In this document: positions 18,620-27,693 of the stretch, in pieces
Numbering within the stretch: position 1 is the stretch's first letter
Layout: each line of letters opens with the position of its first letter
NCBI RefSeq assembly: GCF_002934685.1
Contig: NZ_NKHL01000093.1
Coordinates: forward strand, 1 to 64,000
Reading direction: 5' to 3'
Length of the DNA: 64,000 nucleotides
Source of the DNA: Pseudomonas bohemica
GTDB lineage: Bacteria > Pseudomonadota > Gammaproteobacteria > Pseudomonadales > Pseudomonadaceae
The notes under the pieces: model-generated
Databases searched by the model: none
The model's input: only the letters and a program-made list of their open reading frames with translations
What the model was told of the DNA's origin: nothing
Program-made: the position numbers and the translations under genes

Positions 18620-19944
18620 GATGCAGTCACCGCGCCCACCGGCGCCGTTTCGCTGCGCGGATCACGCATGCATTTAATCGCATAAGCCACGATGACCACG
18701 AAGCACAGCAGCGGCACGACGTAGGCGATCTGCATATTGCCGTTGGTGGCGTCGGACAGCAGGCCCTGGAAGATCGGCATCACGCCGCCACCGACGATGC
18801 TCATCACCAGCAGCGAGCCGCCAACGCCGGTGTCTTCGCCCAAACCGTCGATGGTCAGGCCATAAATGGTTGGCCAGCACGGCCCCAGGAAAATACTCAC
18901 GCCCACCGCCGCATACACCGCGCTGATGTTCGGCACCAGAATCGTGTAGGCCAGCAGCACGATGGTCAGCACACCGTAGATCGCCAGGACCTTGGCCGGG
19001 TGCAGTTTGCGCATCAGCAGGTTGGCGACCATTTTGCCGACGAAATAAGCGGCGAACGTAGTCAGCAGGAACCACGACGCGCTGCGTTCGTTCATCCCGC
19101 CCATTTGCATGGCCAGGCGAATGGTGAAACTCCACACGCCGACTTGCGCGCCGACATACAGGAATTGCGCCAGCACGCCAAAGGTAAAGCGCGGGTTGCG
19201 CCACAGACGGGAAAGGCTCTGACCGATGCTGCTCTTTTTGACGTTGTTCTGGATGTTGCCTTTGCACGCAGGGAACCTGGTGAAGGCAATCAGCACGAAC
19301 ATCAGGATCAGCACCGCGATCATCCACTTGTACGGCAGCAGGGTCGATTGGATCATTTGCAGTTGCTGGATGGCGGCGTCGGAGGCACTCATCTGAGTCA
19401 GCTGTTCGCGAGTGGCGTCGGTGTCCTTGAACATCACGAAGCTGCCGACGTACACCCCGGCCATGGCGCCGAACGGGTGGAAAGTCTGCGAGATGTTCAG
19501 GCGACGAGTGCCGGTTTCACGGGGGCCCATCAGCGTCGAGTAGGTGTTGCAGGCGGTTTCCAGGAATGACAGGCCAGCTGCGATAACGAACAACGCCATC
19601 AGGAACATGCCGTATTTGGCCATCGATGCGGCCGGGAAAAACAGCGAACAGCCCCCCATGTACAGCAACAGACCGATCAGGATGGTGGTTTTGTAGCTGA
19701 AACGTCTGACCACCAGGGCCGCCGGAATCGCCACGAAGAAGTAACCCAGGTAAAACGCCGACTGCACGAAGGCCGTCTGGAAATCGCTGAGCAGGAAGGC
19801 TTTCTTGAAATGTGCGATGAGCACGTCGTTCATGCTCGCCGCCGCCCACAACGCGAAGCAGCAGCACAACAGCAGGAAGGCGAACCACGGCGTACGGTTC
19901 AGGTAGAACCCGTCCGGGGATTGTTGGAGCGCGGGCTTTGTCAT
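18616..19944 (-). CDS. deoP: Deoxyribose permease, FucP-type MFS transporter
   Basis: A 442-residue, 12-helix major-facilitator protein of the fucose:proton symporter branch. Typical features are the N-terminal FALWAAASMNDVLIAHFKKA (FucP proteins have an N-D pair here), ETACNTY near residue 130 and the QTFHPFGAMAG loop near 152. It sits between deoK (77-base gap) and deoX (4-base overlap), the same gene set as Salmonella deoKPX, so proton-coupled deoxyribose uptake is the best call. Inner membrane. Confidence 0.88.
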   Translation of the reverse strand: MTKPALQQSPDGFYLNRTPWFAFLLLCCCFALWAAASMNDVLIAHFKKAFLLSDFQTAFVQSAFYLGYFFVAIPAALVVRRFSYKTTILIGLLLYMGGCSLFFPAASMAKYGMFLMALFVIAAGLSFLETACNTYSTLMGPRETGTRRLNISQTFHPFGAMAGVYVGSFVMFKDTDATREQLTQMSASDAAIQQLQMIQSTLLPYKWMIAVLILMFVLIAFTRFPACKGNIQNNVKKSSIGQSLSRLWRNPRFTFGVLAQFLYVGAQVGVWSFTIRLAMQMGGMNERSASWFLLTTFAAYFVGKMVANLLMRKLHPAKVLAIYGVLTIVLLAYTILVPNISAVYAAVGVSIFLGPCWPTIYGLTIDGLGEDTGVGGSLLVMSIVGGGVMPIFQGLLSDATNGNMQIAYVVPLLCFVVIVAYAIKCMRDPRSETAPVGAVTAS

Positions 19945-20021
19945 TGTTGTTCTCCATGAATCTGTGAGAATACCCCGCCTTGCCAGCCTTGCGACCGGGA
20001 AAGGCGCGGCGCTTGATTGGC

Positions 20022-20942
20022 TTAAAGCGTGTCGAGGAATTGCCCGAACGTGGCAGCGTCCGGATAGGAACTCTGGGTACCGAGCCCGGTGACCGAGCAG
20101 GCGGAATAGGCGACGGCCTGGGTCATGGCCCGGCGCATGTCGCCGTCCTGACTCCAGTGATGAGCGAAACAGCCGATGAAAGCATCGCCCGCCCCCGTGG
20201 TGTCGCGGGCATTGACCTTGATGCCCTCGACCCGGAACTCGCCTTCTTCACCGACGTACAGCGCGCCCTTTTCACCCAGGGTCACGATGACGTGGCGAAT
20301 GCCGTCCTGCACCAATTGCAAAGCAGCGGCGCGCGCCGAATCCAGCGAGTCGACGACAAGCCCGGTGATCAGCGCCAGCTCGGTCTCGTTGGGGATGAAG
20401 AAGTCCAGCTGTAACAAGTGCTCGCGGCTCAGTCCTTTGACGGCCGGCGCCGGATTGAGCAGCACCGGAATGCCGTTGGACTTGGCGAAATCGATTGCGT
20501 AGTAAACGGTTTGCAGCTCGATTTCCAGCTGCAGGACGATCAGCTTGCAGTCGCGCAAGGCGGCCTGGGCGGCGTCGATGTCGGCTGGTTTGAGGTGAGC
20601 GTTGGCGCCCTTGACGATGAGAATGCTGTTGTGCGAATCGCTCTGCACGAAGATTGGCGCCACGCCGCTGGACACGCCAGGCACGCGCTGCACGAATTGA
20701 GCATCGATGCCGTAACGTTTGAAATTGGCCAGGGTGTTGTCGGCAAACATGTCGTCACCGACCTTGCTCAGCATCAGTACATCCGCGCCGAGCTTGGCCG
20801 CCGCGATGGCCTGATTAGCACCCTTACCGCCGCAGCCCATGGCGAAATCCGGCGCTTCAAGGGTTTCCCCCTGGGCCGGCATTCGGTCGATGTAGGTGAT
20901 CAAATCCACCATATTGCTGCCGATGACCGCGATCTTGTTCAT
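20022..20942 (-). CDS. deoK: Deoxyribokinase (PfkB/ribokinase family)
   Basis: A 306-residue PfkB sugar kinase that phosphorylates 2-deoxyribose at O5 for DeoC. The N-terminal GSNMVDLITY (8-17) and GCGGKGANQA (36-45) are as I remember them for Salmonella DeoK, where ribokinases usually have GSINAD. The catalytic base D253 lies in DTTGAGDAF and the metal-linked NETE motif is at 185-188. The ATG at 20942 gives the normal N-terminus. It is the first gene of the operon and has an operator-like palindrome 52 bases upstream. Confidence 0.92.
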   Translation of the reverse strand: MNKIAVIGSNMVDLITYIDRMPAQGETLEAPDFAMGCGGKGANQAIAAAKLGADVLMLSKVGDDMFADNTLANFKRYGIDAQFVQRVPGVSSGVAPIFVQSDSHNSILIVKGANAHLKPADIDAAQAALRDCKLIVLQLEIELQTVYYAIDFAKSNGIPVLLNPAPAVKGLSREHLLQLDFFIPNETELALITGLVVDSLDSARAAALQLVQDGIRHVIVTLGEKGALYVGEEGEFRVEGIKVNARDTTGAGDAFIGCFAHHWSQDGDMRRAMTQAVAYSACSVTGLGTQSSYPDAATFGQFLDTL

Positions 20943-21289
20943 GTGTGTCGTTACCTTATCTACACCACAGCAGGCACTGGGCGGCATTATTTTTGTTATT
21001 TAAATAACATTTGTTGTGACTATTCAACCTCTATTTTATGGGGCGACCGCATCGCGCGCAGAAAAAAGGGCCACACATCACTGCCTGACCCGTTGAGAGC
21101 CGGGATTTAGAGGGGTCAAGCTGCGGAGCCATTCAGACAACCGGTGGTCGCAATCGTTTGCGGTAGGGGGTGATTCGGCCTGAATCGGCATCGACGCAAG
21201 GCATTGCGCGCTCAGGATCGGGACTTCAGCGGCTCTTTGCGCCGCGCCAGTTCAACAGGCGGACCCATGATCTTCGCATGAGCATCGCC
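20943..21289. other. Non-coding region upstream of deoK
   Basis: About 350 bases between deoK and the downstream end of the LysR gene. It holds the deoK promoter region with the 16-bp palindrome (20994-21009) in an AT-rich stretch. Nothing recognisable was seen between 21050 and 21289. Confidence 0.4.
20994..21009. promoter_or_regulatory. Deoxyribose-regulon operator candidate 2
   Basis: TGTTATTTAAATAACA is a perfect 16-bp palindrome 52 bases upstream of the deoK start. It shares ends and spacing with the imperfect dyad in the deoC/deoR promoter, as expected for one repressor controlling both units. Confidence 0.65.
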
Positions 21290-22177
21290 TCAATAATCCC
21301 CCTGCCCTTCGAGCAAGGTATCCAGCAGCCATGCCCCCGCAGGCCCGAGGCTTTTTTGTCGCGACCAGATCACATCGACCGCCGAACTGCGCGGCCAGCC
21401 AGGCACCTGTAGTTCCTTCAAGCGTCCTTGGGCATAGCCTCGCACCAGCCAGCGCGGCAACGCCGACCATCCAAAGCCGAAGATCGCCATGTCCATCAAC
21501 AGCAGGTAATTGGGTGCTGACCAGTTGCGCCGGGCGCCGTCGGGCAGGTCGTCGGTGGGGATGCTTTCGTCAACGATGGTGTTCAGGCGCAGTGCGCGGT
21601 GCTGCGCCAGCTTGCGGTAATCGACCTCGCTTTCGGCCGCAAGGGGATGCAGGTGCGAGACGAACAGACCAAAGTCGGCGCGCTCGGCGATGGTCGCGTG
21701 ACCCACCTCCGGCGGATAACTGGCCTGCGCTGACAACAGCCCCAGCGACGCCCGGCCACTCTGGATCAGGTTGATGGCATCGCCGTGTTCGGCGAAGACG
21801 CATTCGAGTTCAAGCTCCGGAAAACGCTGGTCGAGCTCGGCCATGCGCATTTCGAATTCAGCGAACTGATTGGCGTCCGAGAGCACCAGTGTCAGGCGCG
21901 GTTCCATGCCCTCGGCCAGACGTCCTGCGGCGCGCCGCAGTTTGTCCGACGCCGCCAGCACCTCTTCGATTCGCACATGCAGCGCTCTGCCGGCCTCGGT
22001 CATCGCCGGGTGTTTGGAAGATCGGTCGAACAGCTCGACACCCAGATCGATTTCCAGCCGCGAGATCGCTTCGCTGATGGTCGACTGGCTTTTACCCAAG
22101 CGTCGGCCAGCGGCGCTGAATGAGCCCAGGGCAACGGTCTGGGCAAAGGCTTCGAGGGCTTCGGGGGAATAACTCAT
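21290..22177 (-). CDS. LysR-family regulator paired with PACE efflux gene
   Basis: A 295-residue LysR regulator. The helix-turn-helix is at residues 5-65 (FAQTVALGSFSAAGRRLGKS, STISEAISRLEIDLG) and the effector domain follows from about 90. The ATG at 22177 (MSYSPEALEAF) is the natural start; upstream codons run through the promoter region. It is divergent from a PACE-family pump 107 bases away. In Acinetobacter the LysR protein AceR controls the PACE pump AceI in the same arrangement, so control of the neighbouring pump is a reasonable inference. Confidence 0.88.
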   Translation of the reverse strand: MSYSPEALEAFAQTVALGSFSAAGRRLGKSQSTISEAISRLEIDLGVELFDRSSKHPAMTEAGRALHVRIEEVLAASDKLRRAAGRLAEGMEPRLTLVLSDANQFAEFEMRMAELDQRFPELELECVFAEHGDAINLIQSGRASLGLLSAQASYPPEVGHATIAERADFGLFVSHLHPLAAESEVDYRKLAQHRALRLNTIVDESIPTDDLPDGARRNWSAPNYLLLMDMAIFGFGWSALPRWLVRGYAQGRLKELQVPGWPRSSAVDVIWSRQKSLGPAGAWLLDTLLEGQGDY

Positions 22178-22196
22178 GACAGATACGCTCTTCCAC

Positions 22197-22241
22197 CCAT
22201 CGGTTTTTCCGATGGAAACGATTTTCACTTTAGTCCATCGG
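22197..22241. promoter_or_regulatory. Candidate LysR binding site in lysR-PACE intergenic region
   Basis: Perfect dyad CCATCGG-TTTTT-CCGATGG (22197-22215), with a third CCATCGG at 22235-22241. Three copies of one heptamer inside a 107-base divergent promoter are unlikely by chance. Confidence 0.6.
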
Positions 22242-22284
22242 ACCACGACAATGCACGCCTGCCCTGAACAAAGTGAACACAGTC

Positions 22285-22767
22285 ATGTCCCGCAATACTC
22301 GCAAAGCCGCGAAGTCGGCTGTCCCGGCAAAATCCGTCAAGGAGCGCGCCTTTCATGCGCTGCTGTTCGAACTCATCGGTGTCGCGCTGTTTGCACCGGC
22401 TCTGGCCTGGGTGCTCGGCCAGTCACTGGGCAAAATGGGCGCGATGACGGTGATGATTTCCACCGTGGCGATGCTCTGGAACATGCTGTTCAACGCAGGA
22501 TTCGATCGGCTGCGGGGGCGTTTTGGATTTGCCCTGAATCTGAAAGTACGCGCGCTGCATGCGGTCGCATTCGAGACCGGGCTGATCACCGTCGTGGTGC
22601 CCCTGGCGGCGTGGTGGCTGTCGATCAGCTTGTGGCAGGCGTTCTTGCTGGATATTGGTCTGCTGCTGTTGTTTCTGCCGTACACGCTGCTGTTCAACAT
22701 CGCTTATGACAAGGCGCGGGAGCGGCTTGTGGTATCGCCCGAGCCGAACGTGCGGGCGAATCGTTGA
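22285..22767 (+). CDS. PACE-family multidrug efflux transporter (AceI-like)
   Basis: A 160-residue, four-helix inner-membrane protein built of two bacterial-transmembrane-pair units. Repeat 1 includes FHALLFELIGVALFAPAL and WNMLFNAGFDRLRGR; repeat 2 includes VAFETGLITVVVPLAAWW and LFNIAYDKARER. The Glu in FELIG matches the proton-coupling acid of AceI (E15). Known PACE pumps export biguanides such as chlorhexidine and short diamines by proton exchange. ATG 22285 is chosen, though a GTG four codons earlier is also possible. Confidence 0.92.
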   Translation: MSRNTRKAAKSAVPAKSVKERAFHALLFELIGVALFAPALAWVLGQSLGKMGAMTVMISTVAMLWNMLFNAGFDRLRGRFGFALNLKVRALHAVAFETGLITVVVPLAAWWLSISLWQAFLLDIGLLLLFLPYTLLFNIAYDKARERLVVSPEPNVRANR

Positions 22768-22786
22768 GGCAGCAGCCAACACATCT

Positions 22787-22876
22787 CTGTCGGAGCGCGC
22801 TTGCCCTCGAGGGGGGGTGGCAGTCACCGGACTGGGTACAGACATAACGCTATCGCGGGCAAGTGCGCTCCGACAG
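22787..22876. repeat. REP doublet, GGAGCGC type
   Basis: Inverted arms CTGTCGGAGCGCGCTTGCCC and the complement GGGCAAGTGCGCTCCGACAG enclose about 50 bp that includes a G-run. Confidence 0.8.
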
Positions 22877-22878
22877 TG

Positions 22879-23760
22879 TCAATGCTGGATCAGAAACGGC
22901 ATCACCTGCGCCAGTAGCTCCTCCGGTATTTCCTCCGCCAGATAATGTCCGCCCGGCAGCGCTTTACCGCGAACGTCCGTCGCGACTTGCTGCCACTCTT
23001 TCATCGGGTCGAAACATTTGCCCACCGTGCCCTCCGCTCCCCACAGCACCAACAATGGCAACTGCAGATGATTGCCCGCAGCGATGTCGGCGCGGTCGTG
23101 CTCCAGATCGATGCTGGCGCTGGCGCGATAGTCTTCGCACACACCGCGAGCAGCCCCCGGCAAACTGGCGCAACGCAGGTATTCGGCGAACGCCGCTTCG
23201 GTGAAGGGCGTCAGACCGGCGCTGCGGCTGCCCATCACGCTGCGCAGGTATTGCTCTGGATTGGCCTCCAGCAACGTCTCGGGCAACGGTGCCGGGCGAA
23301 TCAGAAAGAACCAGTGCCAATACGCGCGCGCAAAGGCTTCGTCGGTCTGGCTGTACATCGCCAGCGTTGGCGCGATATCGAGCAAAGCCATGCGCGTCAC
23401 GGCCTGGGGATGGTCCAGCGCCAGTCGATGCGCCACCCGCGCGCCGCGGTCATGAGCCAACACCGAAAACGTCGACAGGCCCAGTTCACGCATCAGCACC
23501 ACCATGTCACGGCCCATCTCGCGCTTGGAATAGCTGGAATGGTCCTCGCTGGCCGGCGGTTTGCTGCTGTCGCCATAACCGCGCAAATCAGCGGCGACCA
23601 CGGTGAAATGCTGGCTCAAGCGTTCGGCGATCTTGTGCCAGATGACATGAGTCTGGGGGTGTCCGTGCAACAGCAACAGCCCAGGCCCGGTGCCGCCGAT
23701 GCGATAGGCGATCTGCACGCCATTGACCTGACGCTGGTCTTTCTGGAATCCGGCAAACAT
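22879..23760 (-). CDS. Haloacetate (fluoroacetate) dehalogenase-like alpha/beta hydrolase
   Basis: A 293-residue hydrolase close to fluoroacetate dehalogenases, which replace the halogen of haloacetates with hydroxyl. The residues known for the Rhodopseudomonas enzyme are in place: nucleophile D104 with carboxylate-binding R105 and R108 (HDRGAR), D128 (LLDIAPT), halide-pocket H149-W150 (YWHWFF), a Tyr in CEDYRAS and the C-terminal His in GGHYLAEE. The oxyanion-side motif is HGHPQTHVIWHK. ATG 23760 gives normal length; upstream codons are not family-like. Actual substrate is not proven by sequence. Confidence 0.85.
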   Translation of the reverse strand: MFAGFQKDQRQVNGVQIAYRIGGTGPGLLLLHGHPQTHVIWHKIAERLSQHFTVVAADLRGYGDSSKPPASEDHSSYSKREMGRDMVVLMRELGLSTFSVLAHDRGARVAHRLALDHPQAVTRMALLDIAPTLAMYSQTDEAFARAYWHWFFLIRPAPLPETLLEANPEQYLRSVMGSRSAGLTPFTEAAFAEYLRCASLPGAARGVCEDYRASASIDLEHDRADIAAGNHLQLPLLVLWGAEGTVGKCFDPMKEWQQVATDVRGKALPGGHYLAEEIPEELLAQVMPFLIQH

Positions 23761-23995
23761 GAATGACTCCTTGTGATTGTTGGGGCTAATCCTAGTTCGC
23801 CGAGTCTGTGCGGCAAGGCGCAAAGCGTGGCGGCGCCGTTCATGAAGCGTGTTCACCCGGAAATGCGCCGGATGGGACGGGCGCAATTGGTCTCTGAAAT
23901 TCCCGAACCATTGGCTATTCGGCCGCCACACCGGCAAGCGTAAGGTAGCGCCACATCCAACGAGTTCCCCTACCTCTGCACCGGAGTATGCATAC

Positions 23996-24430
23996 ATGAA
24001 CAAGCGAATTGCCTGGGCTCAGATATCGCCAGAAGCCTACAAAGCCATGGCCGGCCTGGAAACCGCGCTGGCCAGATCCGGCCTGGACAACGCACTGCTC
24101 GAACTGATTCGTCTGCGCGCTTCTCAGCTCAACGGCTGCGCCTACTGCATCAACATGCACGCCAATGACGCGCGCAAGGCTGGCGAGACCGAAGCCCGCT
24201 TGCAAACCTTGAGCGTCTGGGAAGAGACCGAATTTTTCAGCGACAAGGAAAAGGTCGTGCTGGCCTGGGTAGAAAGCCTGACGCTGCTGCCGGTCCACCG
24301 TGCGCCTCAGCATCAATACGAAGCGCTGCTGGCGCATTACAGTGAAACCGATGTCGTCAACCTCACCCTGGCCATCGCTACCATCAATGCCTGGAACCGC
24401 TTTGGGGTGGGCTTCGCCATGATCCCTTAG
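23996..24430 (+). CDS. AhpD-like carboxymuconolactone-decarboxylase-family protein
   Basis: A 144-residue CMD/AhpD-fold protein with the redox CxxC motif and following His in LNGCAYCINMHANDARKAG (residues 46-64). That signature belongs to alkylhydroperoxidase-like members rather than true lactone decarboxylases, so a peroxide-reducing or thiol-oxidoreductase role is likely. An ATG at 23996 with an upstream GGAG fits the family N-terminus (MNKRIAWAQISPEAYKAM). It precedes the PhzF gene by 184 bases on the same strand. Confidence 0.88.
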   Translation: MNKRIAWAQISPEAYKAMAGLETALARSGLDNALLELIRLRASQLNGCAYCINMHANDARKAGETEARLQTLSVWEETEFFSDKEKVVLAWVESLTLLPVHRAPQHQYEALLAHYSETDVVNLTLAIATINAWNRFGVGFAMIP

Positions 24431-24614
24431 CCGCAGTTGCGAGCATTGGGCTGCAAGCTGCATGGGCGCGTCTTTGCAGCATCAAGCTTGAATCTTGAAG
24501 CTGCATTCAGCCATCAACATGCCGAATGCCATCCATCAGCATTATTCGTTGGTATCCGTTACTCGCTTCGACAACAATCGAGCCATCTTCCTCTGGCTCC
24601 AGGCTTGCGCGAAC

Positions 24615-25448
24615 ATGATTCAGGACATCCTCAGACTCGCCGCTTTTTCTGACGCGCAACAAGGCGGTAATCCTGCAGGCGTGTGGATCGGCGAGGTTTT
24701 CCCCGACGACGCCACCATGCAGGCGGTGGCCTTTGACGTGGGCTATTCGGAAACCGCTTTCGCCGTCCCGCAAAACAATGCCTGGCGCGTGCGCTATTTC
24801 TCCCCCAAGGCAGAAGTGCCATTCTGCGGTCATGCCACCATTGCCCTGGGCGCCGCTCTGGCCACTCGCTATGGCGAGGGCGATTACAAGCTGGTGCTGA
24901 ACGAGGCACAGATCAGCGTCGAAGGTTACCGACACGGCGCACTGATGTCGGCCACGCTGCAATCACCGCCCACTCACAGCCAGCCCGTCAGCCATGAATT
25001 GCTCAGTCAGGCAATGACGTTGTTCGACCTGCGGGCCGAAGACATCGACCTGCGTATCCCACCGGCGCTAATCAACGGCGGCGCGCAGCATCTGGTGCTG
25101 GCGTTGAATCGTCGGGAAACCTTGAAGAACATGCGCTACGACTTCAACACAGGTCGCGAACTGATGGTGCGCGAAGGGTTGGTAACGATCCTGCTGGCGT
25201 TCGCCGAATCCCCTCGCCTGTTTCACACTCGCAATCCGTTCGCGTTCGGTGGGGTTTATGAAGACCCGGCCACCGGCGCTGCCAGCGCCGCCTTTGCCGG
25301 TTACCTGCGCGCCATCGGCTGGAACCACGGCGGCGCCATCGACATCGTGCAGGGTGAAGACATGGGCCGCCGCTCGCGGATTCGCGCCCAGTTCAGCGAC
25401 GTGCCCGGAAGCTCGATTCGCGTCTCGGGCACGGCACGCATGCTCTGA
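24615..25448 (+). CDS. PhzF-family isomerase
   Basis: A 277-residue PhzF-type protein, the diaminopimelate-epimerase-like fold. The catalytic Glu is E46 in GYSETAFA. Also visible are GGNPAGVWIG (17-26), FCGHATIALGAAL near 74 and DPATGAASAAFAGYL near 215. Characterised members include PhzF of phenazine synthesis, but no phenazine genes are nearby, so this is one of the many PhzF homologues of unknown substrate. ATG 24615 gives the family N-terminus; the frame is open 40 codons further upstream without conservation. Confidence 0.87.
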   Translation: MIQDILRLAAFSDAQQGGNPAGVWIGEVFPDDATMQAVAFDVGYSETAFAVPQNNAWRVRYFSPKAEVPFCGHATIALGAALATRYGEGDYKLVLNEAQISVEGYRHGALMSATLQSPPTHSQPVSHELLSQAMTLFDLRAEDIDLRIPPALINGGAQHLVLALNRRETLKNMRYDFNTGRELMVREGLVTILLAFAESPRLFHTRNPFAFGGVYEDPATGAASAAFAGYLRAIGWNHGGAIDIVQGEDMGRRSRIRAQFSDVPGSSIRVSGTARML

Positions 25449-25451
25449 GTC

Positions 25452-26603
25452 TCAGACCTTCAGAAACCGGCCACTGAGCGCCACTCCCAGCAGCATGACG
25501 GCAATGACCAGAAAGGCGATGCCGAGGCTACTGAGGTGGGCGACCAAGCCGATGCCGGCCGGGCCCATGAGGATGCCGATGTAACCCAGAGTGGTGATGG
25601 CCGGGACGGCAACGTTTTCCGGCATGGTCTTCTGGCGTCCCACCGCGCTGTAGAACACCGGCACGATGTTGGAACAGCCGATGCCGACCAGCGCATAACC
25701 AGACAGCGCGGCCTGCCAGTACGGAATCAACGTGGCAACGGCCATACCGACTGCAGCGCACAAGCCGCCGAACAGAATGATCTTGTGCACCCCCAGGCGG
25801 CGCACGATCGGGTCGCCACACAACCGGCCGATCGCCATCGCCAGGGCAAACACCGCATAACCAAACCCGGCATAGGACGGTTCGACGCCACGCTGGGCGC
25901 TGAGAAATACCGCGCTCCAATCGAGCATCGCGCCTTCGGTGAGGAACACGGTAAAGCACATCAGGCCGATGAACAGCACCACGCCACGGGGAATCGCGAA
26001 GGCCGGGCCGCCCGCTTCGCTGCCGTAACCGAGCATGTTGGGACCGGCCCTGAACAGGGCGATGGCGATGAACAGCGCCACCAGGCTCATGGTCAACCAG
26101 GGTCAGACGCCGACGCTCAATAACGCTGAAACGCCCGCCGCGCCGAGGATGCCGCCGCAGCTGAACAGACCGTGAAAGCCAGACATCATGGTTTTGCCGC
26201 TGGCGCGTTCGACGATGATCGCCTGAATGTTGGTGACACAGCCAAGCGCCCCCATGCTCGCGCCGTAGACGAACAGCGTCGCCACCATCAGTGGCACTTG
26301 AGTGAGGGTTGCCAGTAAAGGCAGGCACAGACAGGCAATACCGCCGACCGTCACGATGATCCGCCGACAGCCGTAGCGCACGGTCATGGCGCCCGCCAGT
26401 GGCATGGAAAGAATCGAGCCGATGCCCAGGCACAACAGCAGCAGCCCGAGGCTGGCGTCGTCCAGTCCCAGACGGCCCTTGGCGTAAGGCACCAGAGGCG
26501 CCCACGCAGAGATGCTGAAGCCGGTGACGAAGAACGCCACGCGTGTGGAGAACTGTTCCAGCCGCCCAGGCACGACCGGTGCCGCGGTGCCGATGGAGGT
26601 CAT
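25452..26603 (-). pseudogene. MFS transporter interrupted by one in-frame stop
   Basis: A complete 12-helix major-facilitator gene (YbjJ-like), 383 codons long, split by a single TGA at 26103-26105. The upstream half (26603-26106) ends ALLSVGV. The downstream half resumes in the same frame with PWLTMSLVALFIAI and runs to 25452. No frameshift or length change is needed, so either a recent nonsense mutation (for example from a Ser TCA codon) or a sequence error explains it. The start at 26603 has a GGGAG ribosome site. The 3' end is 3 bases from the convergent phzF gene. Confidence 0.85.
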
Positions 26604-26778
26604 TGCAACTCCCTTGAATGGCATGCCTGCCCATCATGGGTCGACAAAAAAGCAGCCTAACAAAGGTTGGCGCGATGCCGAAGAAGGGATGCCGAGGGAT
26701 TTGGCCTCAGGAATGCCTCAAGACCGCGCATCGCTCCCGGCCAAACGCATCTCCAGAGTTTGCACCATCAAGCGTCGA

Positions 26779-27420
26779 TCAGGCTTTCCACGGCGAAGTA
26801 CGAATGATCTCGACGAAATTCAGCGGCTTGAATTTCGGATCTTCGTCCACCAGCACGTCGGCATTGACCGTACCGAAGGTGGTGTCGGGCTTGTCGCGCA
26901 AACCGTTGGCGAAGGCGCACAGGATGCACTCTTTAAAGGCCTCGCCACGTGGATGGGCATGGGTGACCACTTCTCGTTGCTCATCGCTGAATGTGTCGTA
27001 GTTGATGCCCAGCACGTCCATTTCGACGCCTGCAGTCACTAATGCCACGTTCGGGCGCAGATGCTCGGGAACACCTGGCGTCGTGTGCAGCGCGATGGAC
27101 AACCAGACTTGCTCCAGATCGCCTTCGGACAGCCCGAACGGCTTGGCGAAAGCCCGCGCTGCGTTAGCGCCGTCGACTTCGAACCGCAGGTCGGCGCTGC
27201 GGTGTTTTTCCACCAGGCCCAGGTCATGGAACATAGCGCCGACGTAGAGCTGCTCGGCATCGTACTTCAGGCCTTTACGCTCACCGGTCAACGCGCCCCA
27301 GAGGAACACCCGGCGAGAGTGATGGCACAGCAGGTCGTCTTCCTGATCGCGAATGTACTCGGTGGTCGCCCGTGCCAGGGCGCTGTCAGGGATTCTGATA
27401 CCGGCGATTTCTTGGGTCAT
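26779..27420 (-). CDS. HD-domain phosphohydrolase-like protein
   Basis: A 213-residue HD-superfamily protein. Metal-binding positions are seen as HHSRRVFLWG (residue ~34), the HD pair in GAMFHDLGL (~63-71), a His in IALHTTPG and a Glu/Asp region further on. The overall pattern, including CHHSRRVFLWGAL, resembles the cyanamide-hydratase-like HD group found in many bacteria, but the substrate is unknown. ATG 27420 is chosen over one five codons earlier. Isolated on the minus strand, followed by the broken MFS gene. Confidence 0.82.
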   Translation of the reverse strand: MTQEIAGIRIPDSALARATTEYIRDQEDDLLCHHSRRVFLWGALTGERKGLKYDAEQLYVGAMFHDLGLVEKHRSADLRFEVDGANAARAFAKPFGLSEGDLEQVWLSIALHTTPGVPEHLRPNVALVTAGVEMDVLGINYDTFSDEQREVVTHAHPRGEAFKECILCAFANGLRDKPDTTFGTVNADVLVDEDPKFKPLNFVEIIRTSPWKA

Positions 27421-27693
27421 GGAGGTCTTCCTCAAAGGGCCGCGTCGGTGTGGCGCGTTGAGAAAAAGTCTGAGGGACAGTGATTAATCACTCAATCGGC
27501 AGGCGGTCTCGTTCTCTGCCAAACGTGCATCGTTTACTGCCAGCCGAAGTGGTGTTTACCAGAACGCGGGCGAACGCCGGGGATGGCTTCGGATAGACTG
27601 TGGGTCGTTTCCTGCAAGCGGGCCGTCAGAGCCTGATAACGGAAGCCATCCATACCTATAAAACCGGAACCTCAAAAGAAAAAGGGAGCCCCT

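Noticed and set aside
25528..26637. 369-codon minus-strand frame over the broken MFS gene in another register
   Set aside because: Arg/His-rich translation without membrane segments; the two-part MFS frame explains the region.
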